Positions 46,437 to 54,939 of a stretch of DNA of 64,000 nt are shown here, piece by piece. The stretch spans positions 1 through 64,000 of the forward strand of contig JAFVCV010000033.1 in NCBI GenBank assembly GCA_017478965.1, written 5' to 3'. Made by a program: the position numbers and the translations under genes. Each line of letters starts with the position of its first letter. The first letter of the stretch is position 1. The DNA comes from Ruminococcus sp. (GTDB lineage Bacteria; Bacillota; Clostridia; Oscillospirales; Ruminococcaceae). The notes beneath the pieces were generated by a model. That model did no database searches. It saw only the letters and a program-made list of their open reading frames with translations, and was not told the origin of the DNA.

Positions 46437-46480
46437 TGCGGCAGCTGTCTCTCAGGGACGGCTGCCGCTGCGTTTTGACT
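46437..46480 (+). terminator. Terminator of the GH51-GH27 operon
   Basis: GTGCGGCAGC...GGCTGCCGC followed by TGCGTTTTG. Confidence 0.7.
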
Positions 46481-46538
46481 TTCTGCCCTGAGGGGTAAGC
46501 TTTTATGGGATAAGCTAGAAAAATCATACAAAATGTTC

Positions 46539-46567
46539 TTTACATTTGCTGAAATTTGTGATATAAT
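46539..46567 (+). promoter_or_regulatory. Promoter of the aldo/keto reductase
   Basis: TTTACA, 17 bp, TATAAT, 30 bp before the start codon. Confidence 0.6.
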
Positions 46568-46597
46568 GACATATACTTATTCAGCGGAAGGAGGACT

Positions 46598-47731
46598 ATG
46601 AGTATGTCGATAGACCTGAGTAAAATGCCGAAGCTGGGCTTCGGACTGATGAGACTGCCGGAAAAGGACGGCGAGGTGGACCTGGAAAGGGTCAAGGCAA
46701 TGGCCGATGATTATATGACCGCAGGGCTGAATTATTTTGACACCGCCTATGTTTATCACGGCGGCAAGTCTGAGTGCGCCGCAAAGGCGGCCATAGTAGA
46801 GCGTTATCCCAGGGACAGCTTTTACCTTGCTACCAAGCTGCCGGCCTGGAGCATCCACTGTGCCGAGGACAGGGACAGGATATTTGAAGAGCAGCTCGAG
46901 AGAGCGGGGGTGGACTACTTTGATTTCTACCTTCTCCATTCTCTGGAGGACGGCAGCAATTATGAGACTTATGAGAAGTATGACTGCTTTAAGTGGGCAA
47001 TGGAGAAGAAGGCCCAGGGCAGGATAGTCCATTTCGGCTTTTCCTTCCACGGGACGCCGGAGCTGCTGGAGAAGGTGCTGGACGACCACCCGGAGGTGGA
47101 ATTTGTCCAGATACAGCTGAACTACCTTGACTGGGAGAACCCGGTGGTCCAGTCCGGCAGGCTCTATGAGATACTGGCTGAGAGGAAGATACCGATAATA
47201 GTGATGGAGCCGGTAAAGGGCGGCACCCTTGCTTCGCTTCCCTCCGGGCTGGAGGAAGGGCTGAAGGCGGCACGGCCGGGGGCCTCCATAGCCTCCTGGG
47301 CGCTGAGATTTGTGGCCAGTCTGCCGGGGGTCATGACCATACTTTCGGGTATGTCCACCGAGGAGCAGATGAAGGACAATATCGGCACCTTCACAAACTT
47401 TGAACCGCTCACAGACGAGGAGCAGGCCCTGGTGAAGGGGGTCAGGGAGGCCATGCTGGATAAGCCCCTTATCGGCTGCACTTCCTGCCGATACTGCTGT
47501 GACGGCTGTCCTATGAGCATAAATATACCGGATATATTCAGGGCTGTGAACACCATGAGGCTTTACCCCGGCGACTGGCGGGCGAAGAATTTCTACGGGC
47601 AGGCCACCTCACAGGGAGGAAAGGCGTCGGACTGCATAGGCTGCGGCCAGTGCGAGGGAGTCTGTCCCCAGCATCTCAGTATAATCAGCCTTTTGCAGGA
47701 GGCTGCCGAAAAGCTGGACAGCGATAAATAA
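46598..47731 (+). CDS. Aldo/keto reductase with C-terminal 2x[4Fe-4S] domain
   Basis: 377 residues. Residues 1-275 are an NAD(P)H-dependent aldo/keto reductase barrel (LGFGLMRLP, NYFDTAYVYHGGKSE with the catalytic Tyr, HFGFSFHG). The last 100 residues carry two ferredoxin-like clusters, CTSCRYCCDGCP and CIGCGQCEGVCP. This type is common in anaerobes and may take electrons from ferredoxin; the substrate is unknown. AAGGAGG is only 3 nt from the first ATG and 9 nt from a second ATG at 46604, so translation may begin at the latter. Confidence 0.9.
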   Translation: MSMSIDLSKMPKLGFGLMRLPEKDGEVDLERVKAMADDYMTAGLNYFDTAYVYHGGKSECAAKAAIVERYPRDSFYLATKLPAWSIHCAEDRDRIFEEQLERAGVDYFDFYLLHSLEDGSNYETYEKYDCFKWAMEKKAQGRIVHFGFSFHGTPELLEKVLDDHPEVEFVQIQLNYLDWENPVVQSGRLYEILAERKIPIIVMEPVKGGTLASLPSGLEEGLKAARPGASIASWALRFVASLPGVMTILSGMSTEEQMKDNIGTFTNFEPLTDEEQALVKGVREAMLDKPLIGCTSCRYCCDGCPMSINIPDIFRAVNTMRLYPGDWRAKNFYGQATSQGGKASDCIGCGQCEGVCPQHLSIISLLQEAAEKLDSDK

Positions 47732-47757
47732 GCTTACGACATGACTGAAAATAGGGG

Positions 47758-47793
47758 AGAACGGCGGAGCGCTCAGGCGTTCCGCCGTTTTCG
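47758..47793. terminator. Terminator between convergent reductase and amidase genes
   Basis: ACGGCGGA...TCCGCCGT followed by TTTCG on the plus strand. Confidence 0.6.
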
Positions 47794-48537
47794 TCAGCTG
47801 CCTATTTCTCCGGCGTGAAAGCTCAGGACTCCGGAGGCTATCGTAAAAGCCACCTTACGCTGATAGACCGGGTCCTCCAGGTGTGCGGCCTCCTCAGGAT
47901 TGGAGAGGAACCCGCATTCTATCATCACAGCCGGTGCCTCGGTCCTGTCAAGGAGAAAAAGCTCGTCGTCTACAGGCTTAGTCTCACGGGCGTTATCCGG
48001 CTGGAGGAGGGCCACGAACTGCTTTTGCATGGCCGCAGCAAGCTTTTCGCCCCCTGAGTTCCGGCGGGAATAAAACATCTGGGCGCCGCTGTAGCGGCTG
48101 TCAGTGAACTGGTTCTGATGAATGGAAAGAGCTATGCCCTTAGTGGAGCTGAAAATGGCCAGGCGGTTTTTCATATCAGACTTTTTCTGCTCCCCAAGGC
48201 CTGTTACCCCATCGTCGTAGATAGACTTGTCACTGTCTCTCGTCAGAACTGTCTCAAAGCCCAGCAGGGTGAGCATATCGGATTCGCTCTGGACGATGGC
48301 CAGGTTTATGCCCTTTTCTGCCACGCCGTTAACGGAGACACAGCCCCCGTCCATGCCCCCGTGGCCTGCGTCAAGGACCACCTGGGGCATTTCAGGCCGT
48401 ACCTTCAGCTCTGCATCGGCCTTTATATACGGCATGGCCCCCTCGCTCATCAGCAGCGACCGGCCTGAGACAGCGGCTGCCATCAGCACTGCGGCGCAGG
48501 CTAGGGTGATAATGTTCTTTCTTTTTACGGTTCTCAT
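47794..48537 (-). CDS. cwlD: N-acetylmuramoyl-L-alanine amidase (Amidase_3, CwlD-like)
   Basis: 247 residues. The N-terminal hydrophobic segment (residues 8-27) is a signal or anchor. Zinc ligands follow: His in LDAGHGGMDGG, Glu in VAEKGINLAI, His in LSIHQNQF, and the catalytic Glu in VMIECGFLSN. It cuts the amide bond between muramic acid and the stem peptide. Size and layout fit CwlD, which acts in spore cortex synthesis, though other cell-wall roles are possible. Confidence 0.88.
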   Translation of the reverse strand: MRTVKRKNIITLACAAVLMAAAVSGRSLLMSEGAMPYIKADAELKVRPEMPQVVLDAGHGGMDGGCVSVNGVAEKGINLAIVQSESDMLTLLGFETVLTRDSDKSIYDDGVTGLGEQKKSDMKNRLAIFSSTKGIALSIHQNQFTDSRYSGAQMFYSRRNSGGEKLAAAMQKQFVALLQPDNARETKPVDDELFLLDRTEAPAVMIECGFLSNPEEAAHLEDPVYQRKVAFTIASGVLSFHAGEIGS

Positions 48538-48649
48538 TTTCGTATCCGTCCTTTCGGTGGTTATTTTTTTACATTAGAAGATATGCGCCGGAGGGGAAAG
48601 GTATGCTTTTTTTCTGAAAAACGGCCTTTCTGCTGAAGAAAGCAGGGTG

Positions 48650-48677
48650 TTGACTATTACGTGTTTTGTGGTATAAT
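48650..48677 (+). promoter_or_regulatory. Promoter of the HMA protein
   Basis: TTGACT, 16 bp, TATAAT, 53 bp before the start codon. Confidence 0.5.
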
Positions 48678-48730
48678 TGTGGTATACTATCAGCAGCAAA
48701 GGATATACTGAGGAAAAGAGGTATGTAAAA

Positions 48731-48985
48731 ATGGTAAAGATAACTTTAGGCGTGGACGGCATGATGTGCGGACACTGCGAGGCCCATGTGAACGACTGCG
48801 TAAGAAACGGCTTTGATGTCAAGAGCGTCAAGTCCGACCACAAGAAAAACGAGACTGTCATAATCGCAGACAACGAGCTCAGTGAAGAAAAGCTCACTGA
48901 GGAGATCGGCAAGACCGGTTATAAGGTCACTTCATACAAAAGTGAGCCTTATGAGAAAAAGGGACTGTTCTCCTTCGGGTCCTAA
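48731..48985 (+). CDS. Heavy-metal-associated (HMA) domain protein, CopZ-like
   Basis: 84 residues forming one HMA ferredoxin-like fold. The metal site is MMCGHC near residues 11-16. Such proteins carry Cu(I) or other soft metals to P-type ATPases. No ATPase gene is adjacent. The start at 48731 is chosen because the family begins there and AGAGG lies about 10 nt upstream. The stop overlaps the first base pairs of a 76-bp repeat. Confidence 0.9.
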   Translation: MVKITLGVDGMMCGHCEAHVNDCVRNGFDVKSVKSDHKKNETVIIADNELSEEKLTEEIGKTGYKVTSYKSEPYEKKGLFSFGS

Positions 48986-49164
48986 GGCCGGACGGGCCGT
49001 GTCCGCCTATTATTGCATAGAGAAAAAGATAAATTCTATGAGACGGCGGGTCAGAGCATAGTCAGTAAGACAGAGCAGGATATGTCCAAAGGCCGGACGG
49101 GCCGTGTCCGCCTATTAGTGCATAGAGAAAAAGATAAATATTGTGAGACGGCGGGTCAGAGCAT
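48984..49164. repeat. Two 76-bp direct repeats
   Basis: Copies at 48984-49059 and 49089-49164 differ at only a few positions and are offset by 105 bp. Each starts AAGGCCGGACGGGCCGTGTC and ends GGCGGGTCAGAGCAT. The first starts inside the stop codon of the HMA gene. The offset is a multiple of three, so both copies can be read as repeated HREKDK...ETAGQSI peptides, but no ribosome binding site supports translation. Confidence 0.8.
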
Positions 49165-49273
49165 TATTTGTCGCCTGCCAAGCGACCTCCTGATGGCAGA
49201 GCTGTGCTATAATACAGTTACAGTAAAGAAAACGGCACAGCCGGTAAAGTATAAAGCCTTAGGAGGAACAGCT

Positions 49274-49930
49274 ATGAAAAAGAATAATGAGAACATCAAC
49301 GACCTGACTGAGATGGTATTCGTGCTTGACAAGAGCGGTTCGATGTCGGGACTTGAAAAGGACACAGTAGGCGGCTTCAATTCCATGATAAAAAAGCAGA
49401 AGGGCGAAGAGGGCAGAGCCTACGTTTCAACGGTGCTTTTCAGCAATGACAGCACAGTGCTCCACGACAGAGTGAAGATAGAGGACGTTGAGCCCATGAC
49501 CGACAGGGATTATGTGCCCGCAGGCTGCACGGCCCTCCTTGACGCAGTAGGGGACGCCATACACCACATTGCCAATATCCACAAATATGCCCGCCCGGAG
49601 GACGTTCCCGGAAAGACCGTATTTGTCATCACCACCGACGGCATGGAGAACGCCAGCACCCGCTACAGCAAAGAAAAGATAAAGTCTATGATAGAGAAGG
49701 AGCAGAAAAAGTACGGCTGGGAATTCATATTCTTAGGCGCCAATATAGATGCAGTGCAGGCTGCCGGTTCCATCGGCATCTCGGCGTCGAGAGCGGCCAA
49801 CTACAAGTCTGACGGGTGCGGCACTGAGGTGCTTTTTGACACCGTCACCGAGGTAGTTTCAAACGTTAGGCAGAGAATGGCTATCCCCAAGTCCTGGAGC
49901 AGCAGAGTAGAGAGCGACAGCAGAAGGTAA
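49274..49930 (+). CDS. VWA-domain protein
   Basis: 218 residues, essentially one von Willebrand A domain. The MIDAS motif is DKSGSMSG near residues 19-26, with the conserved Thr in AGCTALLDAV and the Asp in VITTDGMEN. There is no signal peptide, so it is cytoplasmic. VWA proteins of this size bind partner proteins through a metal; the partner is not visible here. AGGAGG lies 8 nt before the ATG; the open frame extends upstream through the direct repeats but the site at 49274 is better supported. Confidence 0.88.
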   Translation: MKKNNENINDLTEMVFVLDKSGSMSGLEKDTVGGFNSMIKKQKGEEGRAYVSTVLFSNDSTVLHDRVKIEDVEPMTDRDYVPAGCTALLDAVGDAIHHIANIHKYARPEDVPGKTVFVITTDGMENASTRYSKEKIKSMIEKEQKKYGWEFIFLGANIDAVQAAGSIGISASRAANYKSDGCGTEVLFDTVTEVVSNVRQRMAIPKSWSSRVESDSRR

Positions 49931-49972
49931 TAAAAAGCGGCCCCTCAGGGGCAGTGTCATCAAGCTGGAACA

Positions 49973-50006
49973 GAGTTCACATCAACGCCGGTGTGAACTC
50001 TTTTTT
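49973..50006 (+). terminator. Terminator of the VWA gene
   Basis: GAGTTCACA...TGTGAACTC followed by TTTTTT. Confidence 0.85.
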
Positions 50007-50298
50007 GCGGCAAAGAATAATGTAGACCTAAGCTGTCATACGAAAGGGTTTTGACTGGTTTGATGCTGGGGGGGAGAGTCTGTTGACTGACTATATCGTT
50101 TTCGACTTTTAATTTGTAAAATAAACAAACATTGAATTCGGTTGATTTGTGAAAACAAATATGTGATTTTTGTGCATATATACAAAATATTACCAGTTTA
50201 GTTGACTGTTATTTACAGATGTTGTATAATGTTAGCAAGGAAAGAGTCGGCGTTATTTTTAAAGTGGTAATTTAAGAATAAGTAAATGGGTTGATATT
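50007..50298 (+). promoter_or_regulatory. AT-rich upstream region and promoter of the pilin gene
   Basis: TTGACT (50202-50207), 17 bp, TATAAT (50225-50230) form a good promoter, leaving a 5' leader of about 60 nt before the pilin. The rest of the gap is AT-rich with no supported gene. The pilin start lacks a clear Shine-Dalgarno (only GGG about 8 nt upstream). Confidence 0.55.
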
Positions 50299-51042
50299 AT
50301 GAAAGAGAACAAAAAAGGTTTTACTTTGGTAGAATTAGTTGTGGTCATTACCATAGTCGGCATTCTGGCGAGCATAATCGTACCCAGTATTTTACACTAC
50401 GTCAGAAAGGCAAGGGTCGCAGCTGCCATCGCAGATACAAGGACGATCAAAATGGCGATAGAGACATCGCTGGTAGATCATCTGGCGATGGGCGATGCTG
50501 GGTCAACTGACGGCTTTAACAAAAGGGTCTTTCTTAAAAAAGGCAGATATGATAAATTCGAGAAAGTTGGCGCCTTTACGAACCTAAGCTGGTTCGTTTA
50601 TAAAAATAAAGAGAATAATAACAGTCCGTCTCAGGCCCTTGACAAGATCATTTCGGAGGCCATAGATAATCAGTTTACCGAGGAATGGGAAAAGGGCAAA
50701 AAGGTAAATCCGCTGTCCTACGCTTCAACTGCCAAGACCTGCGAACAGTATCTGCAAGATAATGATACCAATTTCGGACTGGTCGTTGTGTATAACAGGG
50801 ACGGGACCGTGCGTATGATCCAGCTGTACCGAAAACACATATTGGTGACATACATTAACGGTGAGTATCTGGCGAATTTGGACGATGATGCACACTTTGT
50901 GGGTACGAAGTCATGGGACACGATCTATAGTGACTGCGGCCAGACACCTCCCGCAGGGATCGAAAACTTCAGTCTGTCAAACAAGCAGGCAAGTAAGAAT
51001 AAAAATGGAGTTGAGTCATGGGGAGAATGGTACAGGCAATAG
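50299..51042 (+). CDS. Orphan type IV pilin-like protein
   Basis: 247 residues. The prepilin signal is KKGFTLVELVVVITIVGILA: cleavage after Gly7, new N-terminus Phe8, Glu12 at pilin position +5. Residues 8-30 form the hydrophobic helix that packs the pilus core. The remainder is a soluble C-terminal domain I cannot classify. Ruminococcus albus uses Pil-type proteins to bind cellulose, so a role in fibre adhesion is plausible. No prepilin peptidase, ATPase or other pilus gene is nearby. Confidence 0.88.
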   Translation: MKENKKGFTLVELVVVITIVGILASIIVPSILHYVRKARVAAAIADTRTIKMAIETSLVDHLAMGDAGSTDGFNKRVFLKKGRYDKFEKVGAFTNLSWFVYKNKENNNSPSQALDKIISEAIDNQFTEEWEKGKKVNPLSYASTAKTCEQYLQDNDTNFGLVVVYNRDGTVRMIQLYRKHILVTYINGEYLANLDDDAHFVGTKSWDTIYSDCGQTPPAGIENFSLSNKQASKNKNGVESWGEWYRQ

Positions 51043-51125
51043 TCGGACCTGCTGCTCTCCCGTACCAGGGTGGGGGCCTCCTTCGTGGGACTCTTTCCGG
51101 GCAATACCGTCAAGTCAGATCAAGT

Positions 51126-51168
51126 AAAAAAGCAGTCATCGGAGCAGCTGTTCCGATGACTGCTTTTT
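51126..51168. terminator. Bidirectional terminator between pilin and dockerin-GH5 genes
   Basis: AAAAAGCAGTCATCGGA and TCCGATGACTGCTTTTT form a long perfect stem with A and T tracts on the two sides. Confidence 0.85.
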
Positions 51169-51210
51169 ATTCTGTACAGTCAGCCAGATGACACCGGCCG
51201 ACTGTCTGTT

Positions 51211-52938
51211 TTATCTTTCACCGTTTATCATATCAATAAGACAAGAAAGGTCCTCATAGGTAACGTCCTCGTCATCGGTGATCTGTGCGTTGGAGAACTG
51301 CTGGTCGTTGAGCTTAACTTCCATATTGATAAAGCTTATCATCATATCAACGTCCAGATAATCCAGCTGACCGTTAAGGTCGATGTCGCCCTTCAGACCC
51401 TTGGCGGGTACCACATACTCGATCTTAGTTACCTTACAGTTCCCCTGATTTTCAGCAGAAACGAATATCTGCTCGGCAGACTCCAGAGTGAACATGGTAT
51501 CACGGCTGTATTTGGACTTGAACGCAGGCCCGTAGGAAGCTGCTATGTCCTCCTTGCTGAAATATGCCACATTCCCGACTACCTTTGTCGGCGACACCTT
51601 TGCCCAGACCTTATACTGGATAACGTCCTGAACGATAAGGGTAGGCTCGGTACCGGACTGATCGAATGTCATAGCGATGTATGAACCGTCAGCCATGGTG
51701 GAAAGGTTGTACTTGATGACTGCACTGGGTTCCCATCCGGAGGCGGTGTAGGTGGAGCTGGAGACAGTCTCTCTCTTTTCGTCAGTGCTGGGCTTGGGGT
51801 CGTCAGGAACGGTCAGGCCGTAGGAGCTGATAAGAGTGTCCACCACCGGCTCAGATTCTGAATACCATGAAACAGCATTGCGGTCAAGATAGCCGTGACA
51901 CTCATGGGGATTTTCTTCATCGGTTATAGTGCCGTTATCCCAGAGAACTATCGGTATGCCAAGCTCCTTGGCTCTTGAAGCGTAGGCCTGCGCCCACTTG
52001 GACCTCTCGGCGGTATTGCTCTTGTTGGTGGCGCTGAACTCGCCGATGACCGCAAGCTGGCCCTTTGAAAGGAAGATGTTGTTCACATTGTTGAACATAT
52101 CATTGAGCTGGCTCTGCATCTGGCTGTTAAAGGTCTTCTGTTCGCCGTAGCCTGAATAGTAGGCAAAATAATAGGGAGTATAAGCGTGGATAGAAACGAT
52201 GACATTGGGGTCGTTGTTGGGGTTTACCCATGCGTTCATAGCCACAGGCTCCACAGATGCGGCGTAGGTAGGCACCATCAGCGCACGGGTGGCGTTATTT
52301 CCGCCGGTGGCCCTGACGGTGTCAACGAAATCTTTGTTGAGCTTGTTGATAACGTTCCTCATCTCAGCGGTGCCGCCATCCCATTCATGTGTGCCGCCGT
52401 AGTTTCTTGGCTCATTCATGCCCTCGAAGATAAGGTGCTTGTCATAGCCTTTGAACTCAGTGGCTACCTGCTGCCACAGGGTGGTCAGCTCCTTGCTTGC
52501 GGCAGAGTAGTTGGCGTTGGTAGGCTTGTTCCATTCATCATGGTGGCAGTTGAGGATAACATACATATCATTGTCGATACCGTAGTTGACGACTTCCTTC
52601 ACCCTTGCCATCCAGGTGCCGTTGACCTTGTAATTGCTGTCCATGTGCTTGTACCAGGTCACGGGTACTCTTATGGTGTTGAAGCCCTTTGCCTTGACTG
52701 CGTCTATCATGGCCTTGGTGGTCTTCGGGTTTCCCCAGCAGGTCTCTGTATCAAGACCCGACGCCCAGTTGCCGTGTGCATCCAGAGAATTGCCCAGGTT
52801 CCAGCCCACGCCCATCTCCTTAACTACCTCGGCAGCGCTGATCTGCTCTGCGCCTGCGGGCACCATGGCGCCGGCGGTACTTGCAGCCACAGCACCGGCT
52901 GCCGCAGCGCTCAGAAGTTTTTTCAAAACTTTGTTCAT
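51211..52938 (-). CDS. Cellulosomal GH5 endoglucanase with dockerin
   Basis: 575 residues. Signal peptide 1-30. The GH5 (subfamily 4-like) barrel runs from about 33 to 375: MGVGWNLGNSLDA, acid/base Glu176 in FEGMNEPRNYGG and nucleophile Glu300 in AVIGEFSA. Residues 395-510 are a beta-rich module with VSSSTYTASGWEPSAVIKY, probably carbohydrate-binding of a Ruminococcus type. The last 60 residues are a dockerin (DIDLNGQLDYLDVDMMISFI, then ITDDEDVTYEDLSCLIDMI). It should cut beta-1,4-glucans while attached to a scaffoldin. GGAAGG precedes the ATG. The dockerin resembles that of the 15.4-kb protein. Confidence 0.93.
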   Translation of the reverse strand: MNKVLKKLLSAAAAGAVAASTAGAMVPAGAEQISAAEVVKEMGVGWNLGNSLDAHGNWASGLDTETCWGNPKTTKAMIDAVKAKGFNTIRVPVTWYKHMDSNYKVNGTWMARVKEVVNYGIDNDMYVILNCHHDEWNKPTNANYSAASKELTTLWQQVATEFKGYDKHLIFEGMNEPRNYGGTHEWDGGTAEMRNVINKLNKDFVDTVRATGGNNATRALMVPTYAASVEPVAMNAWVNPNNDPNVIVSIHAYTPYYFAYYSGYGEQKTFNSQMQSQLNDMFNNVNNIFLSKGQLAVIGEFSATNKSNTAERSKWAQAYASRAKELGIPIVLWDNGTITDEENPHECHGYLDRNAVSWYSESEPVVDTLISSYGLTVPDDPKPSTDEKRETVSSSTYTASGWEPSAVIKYNLSTMADGSYIAMTFDQSGTEPTLIVQDVIQYKVWAKVSPTKVVGNVAYFSKEDIAASYGPAFKSKYSRDTMFTLESAEQIFVSAENQGNCKVTKIEYVVPAKGLKGDIDLNGQLDYLDVDMMISFINMEVKLNDQQFSNAQITDDEDVTYEDLSCLIDMINGER

Positions 52939-53008
52939 TTGATCGACCTTCCTTTATAGAATTTTACAGTCTGATGTCTCCCCTTCGGGGACTTTTATCA
53001 TCACTATC

Positions 53009-53037
53009 ATTTTAACATATGATCTATCATATTTCAA
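53009..53037 (-). promoter_or_regulatory. Promoter of the dockerin-GH5 gene with palindrome in the spacer
   Basis: TTGAAA (53032-53037), 17 bp, TAAAAT (53009-53014) on the minus strand. ATATGATCTATCATAT at 53017-53032 is a palindrome (7-bp arms) filling the spacer, a position where a bound protein would block or remodel the promoter. Confidence 0.6.
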
Positions 53038-53147
53038 TTGACATTTTTACATTTTTTTGTTAATGTTATTGGAAGATATGGCAAAAGGTGGGGCTAATAG
53101 GTCTGCATTTGATAAAAATTGTCCTTATCCGAAGTCCTGCCGGGTCA

Positions 53148-53176
53148 TTGACATTTATTTGTATATATGTTAAACT
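53148..53176 (+). promoter_or_regulatory. Promoter of the MutS-like gene
   Basis: TTGACA, 17 bp, TAAACT, 36 bp before the start codon. Confidence 0.55.
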
Positions 53177-53212
53177 TTAAGTGATATCAGTATTGTTTAA
53201 GGGGGGATAATT

Positions 53213-54916
53213 ATGGTACATGATGAGATAGAGAGCGCAAGCCGGGTGGTGGACCTTTTCTACCCCGACGAAGGGGCCAGGAACAGGATGAAAAAGCGAC
53301 GGGCCGCACTGGGGGACCTTTCAAAGAGCTACATCAAGGACCTGGAGCTTGAAAAGGTAGCGGACCTTATCTGCCGGCAGGACCAGTATAAGCTCATAAG
53401 GCTTTTTGAAGAGCTTTGCGACGAGCCGGAGATAATCGCCTACCGGCAGGACGTGCTGGAGGATTTTATCAGCATACCAAAGCTGGCGGGGACGGTCAAG
53501 CAGATAGTGAACATCATGATAGAGAACGACCGTGGCAATATCTACCAGCTTTCGGAGCCGGATTCTTTCACGACCCTTTCCGAGGCTCTGAGGGCTTTTG
53601 ACGCCTATGTGGAATGCGTGGAGATAATGCACGGATTTTATCTTGAACACAGCGGCGAGATAAAGAGCGAGGGCGTGAAAAGGCTTTTCAAGTACTTCGA
53701 GGACGGCTACGCTGACGAGGACTACAACAAGATGAAGAAAAATCTTCAGGAGCTGGAGGAGGCCCTGAAAAACCGTATAAGGAGCGTCACGGTGGCCATA
53801 AACCTGAACGAGAACCTGGTGCCGGTCTCAGCGGGGATAATAGAATATTCGGCTCAGAAGTACATGATGAAACCGTCGCTGTTCGACAGGATACTGTACC
53901 ACGGGGCAAAGTTCCCGGAGAACACGGTGGAGAACCTTCACACCAAGTACCGCAACGCCGACGACCTTTCGGCGGACGAGCTGCTGATAAACACCGTGGA
54001 CGAGACGCTGTTCAAGGAGCTTGACAGCTTTACGCAGAAGCTGGTGAAGAAGCTTGCCAAGGTCATGGCTCAGTATCAGAAGCTTGGGGTAAAGGACATT
54101 TTCAGCATAGACCACCAGCTGGGGTTCTACATCGGTGCTGCGGCCCTTATCGACAGCGTCAGGGCCAAGGGCATGGGTATGTGCAGGCCCAAGGTGCTGC
54201 CTAAGGAGCAACGCCGGGCTGAGATGAAGGGACTGTATGACCTGGTATATTACCACGAGGCGGCAGTCTATAACCTGAGGGCTAAGGATAATAAGAAGTC
54301 CGTGGTGGACAACGACATAAGTTTTGATGAAGAGGCTGGCTTTTACATCCTCACCGGGGCCAACAACGGCGGCAAGACCACCTTTGTCAGGGGGATCGGC
54401 ATCTGTCAGGTCCTTGCACAGGCGGGGTTCTATGTGCCTGCGAGGGAATGTACGCTGAGCTGCGTGGACTTTGTCTATACCCATTTCCCCCGGGAGGAGG
54501 AGACGGGCATAAATACCAGCCGGTTTACCACAGAGATAAAGGAATTCAAGTCCATCAGCGAGACTGTGACAAACCACAGCCTGCTGCTGATGAACGAGTC
54601 GATACAAAGCACCACACCGGTGGAATGTGTGGAGATCGCAGCCAAGCTGGTAAGGCTTTTCTGTATGCTGGGTGTAAGGGGGATCTTTGCCACACATCTT
54701 ATTGATATTGCCTACCGCACCGCCGAGCTCAATGACGACCCTGCGCTGAAGACCAGGATAGAGAGCATAGTGGTGACGGTGGACGAAAAGGGAGAAAGGC
54801 AGTACAAGATAAGAAAGGCTCTGCCAGACAGCAATGTATACGCCGGGGAGATATTCGAGAAGTTCGGCATAAAGGAAGAGGATATCCTGCGGCGGGCGGC
54901 AGAGATGAAGTATTAA
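53213..54916 (+). CDS. MutS-family ATPase lacking mismatch-binding domains
   Basis: 567 residues. Residues 1-360 are helical (lever/clamp-like). The C-terminal ATPase has GANNGGKTTF (Walker A, near 382-391), the signature region NTSRFTTEIKEF, LLLMNESIQSTTP in place of the usual Walker B DE box, and FATHL. The N-terminal mismatch-recognition domains of MutS and the Smr tail of MutS2 are both absent. Such short MutS-V proteins of Firmicutes have unknown roles. It is followed after 23 bp by the membrane cellulase gene. Confidence 0.88.
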   Translation: MVHDEIESASRVVDLFYPDEGARNRMKKRRAALGDLSKSYIKDLELEKVADLICRQDQYKLIRLFEELCDEPEIIAYRQDVLEDFISIPKLAGTVKQIVNIMIENDRGNIYQLSEPDSFTTLSEALRAFDAYVECVEIMHGFYLEHSGEIKSEGVKRLFKYFEDGYADEDYNKMKKNLQELEEALKNRIRSVTVAINLNENLVPVSAGIIEYSAQKYMMKPSLFDRILYHGAKFPENTVENLHTKYRNADDLSADELLINTVDETLFKELDSFTQKLVKKLAKVMAQYQKLGVKDIFSIDHQLGFYIGAAALIDSVRAKGMGMCRPKVLPKEQRRAEMKGLYDLVYYHEAAVYNLRAKDNKKSVVDNDISFDEEAGFYILTGANNGGKTTFVRGIGICQVLAQAGFYVPARECTLSCVDFVYTHFPREEETGINTSRFTTEIKEFKSISETVTNHSLLLMNESIQSTTPVECVEIAAKLVRLFCMLGVRGIFATHLIDIAYRTAELNDDPALKTRIESIVVTVDEKGERQYKIRKALPDSNVYAGEIFEKFGIKEEDILRRAAEMKY

Positions 54917-54939
54917 ATATCTGAAAGGGAAGTGTTGAT

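Noticed and set aside
48984..49164. CRISPR array
   Set aside because: Only two 76-bp copies with a 29-bp spacer and no cas genes; far outside CRISPR dimensions. No array was seen anywhere in the window.
49013..49273. N-terminal extension of the VWA protein through the repeats
   Set aside because: The frame is open, but the AGGAGG-ATG at 49274 and the VWA domain start argue for the shorter protein.
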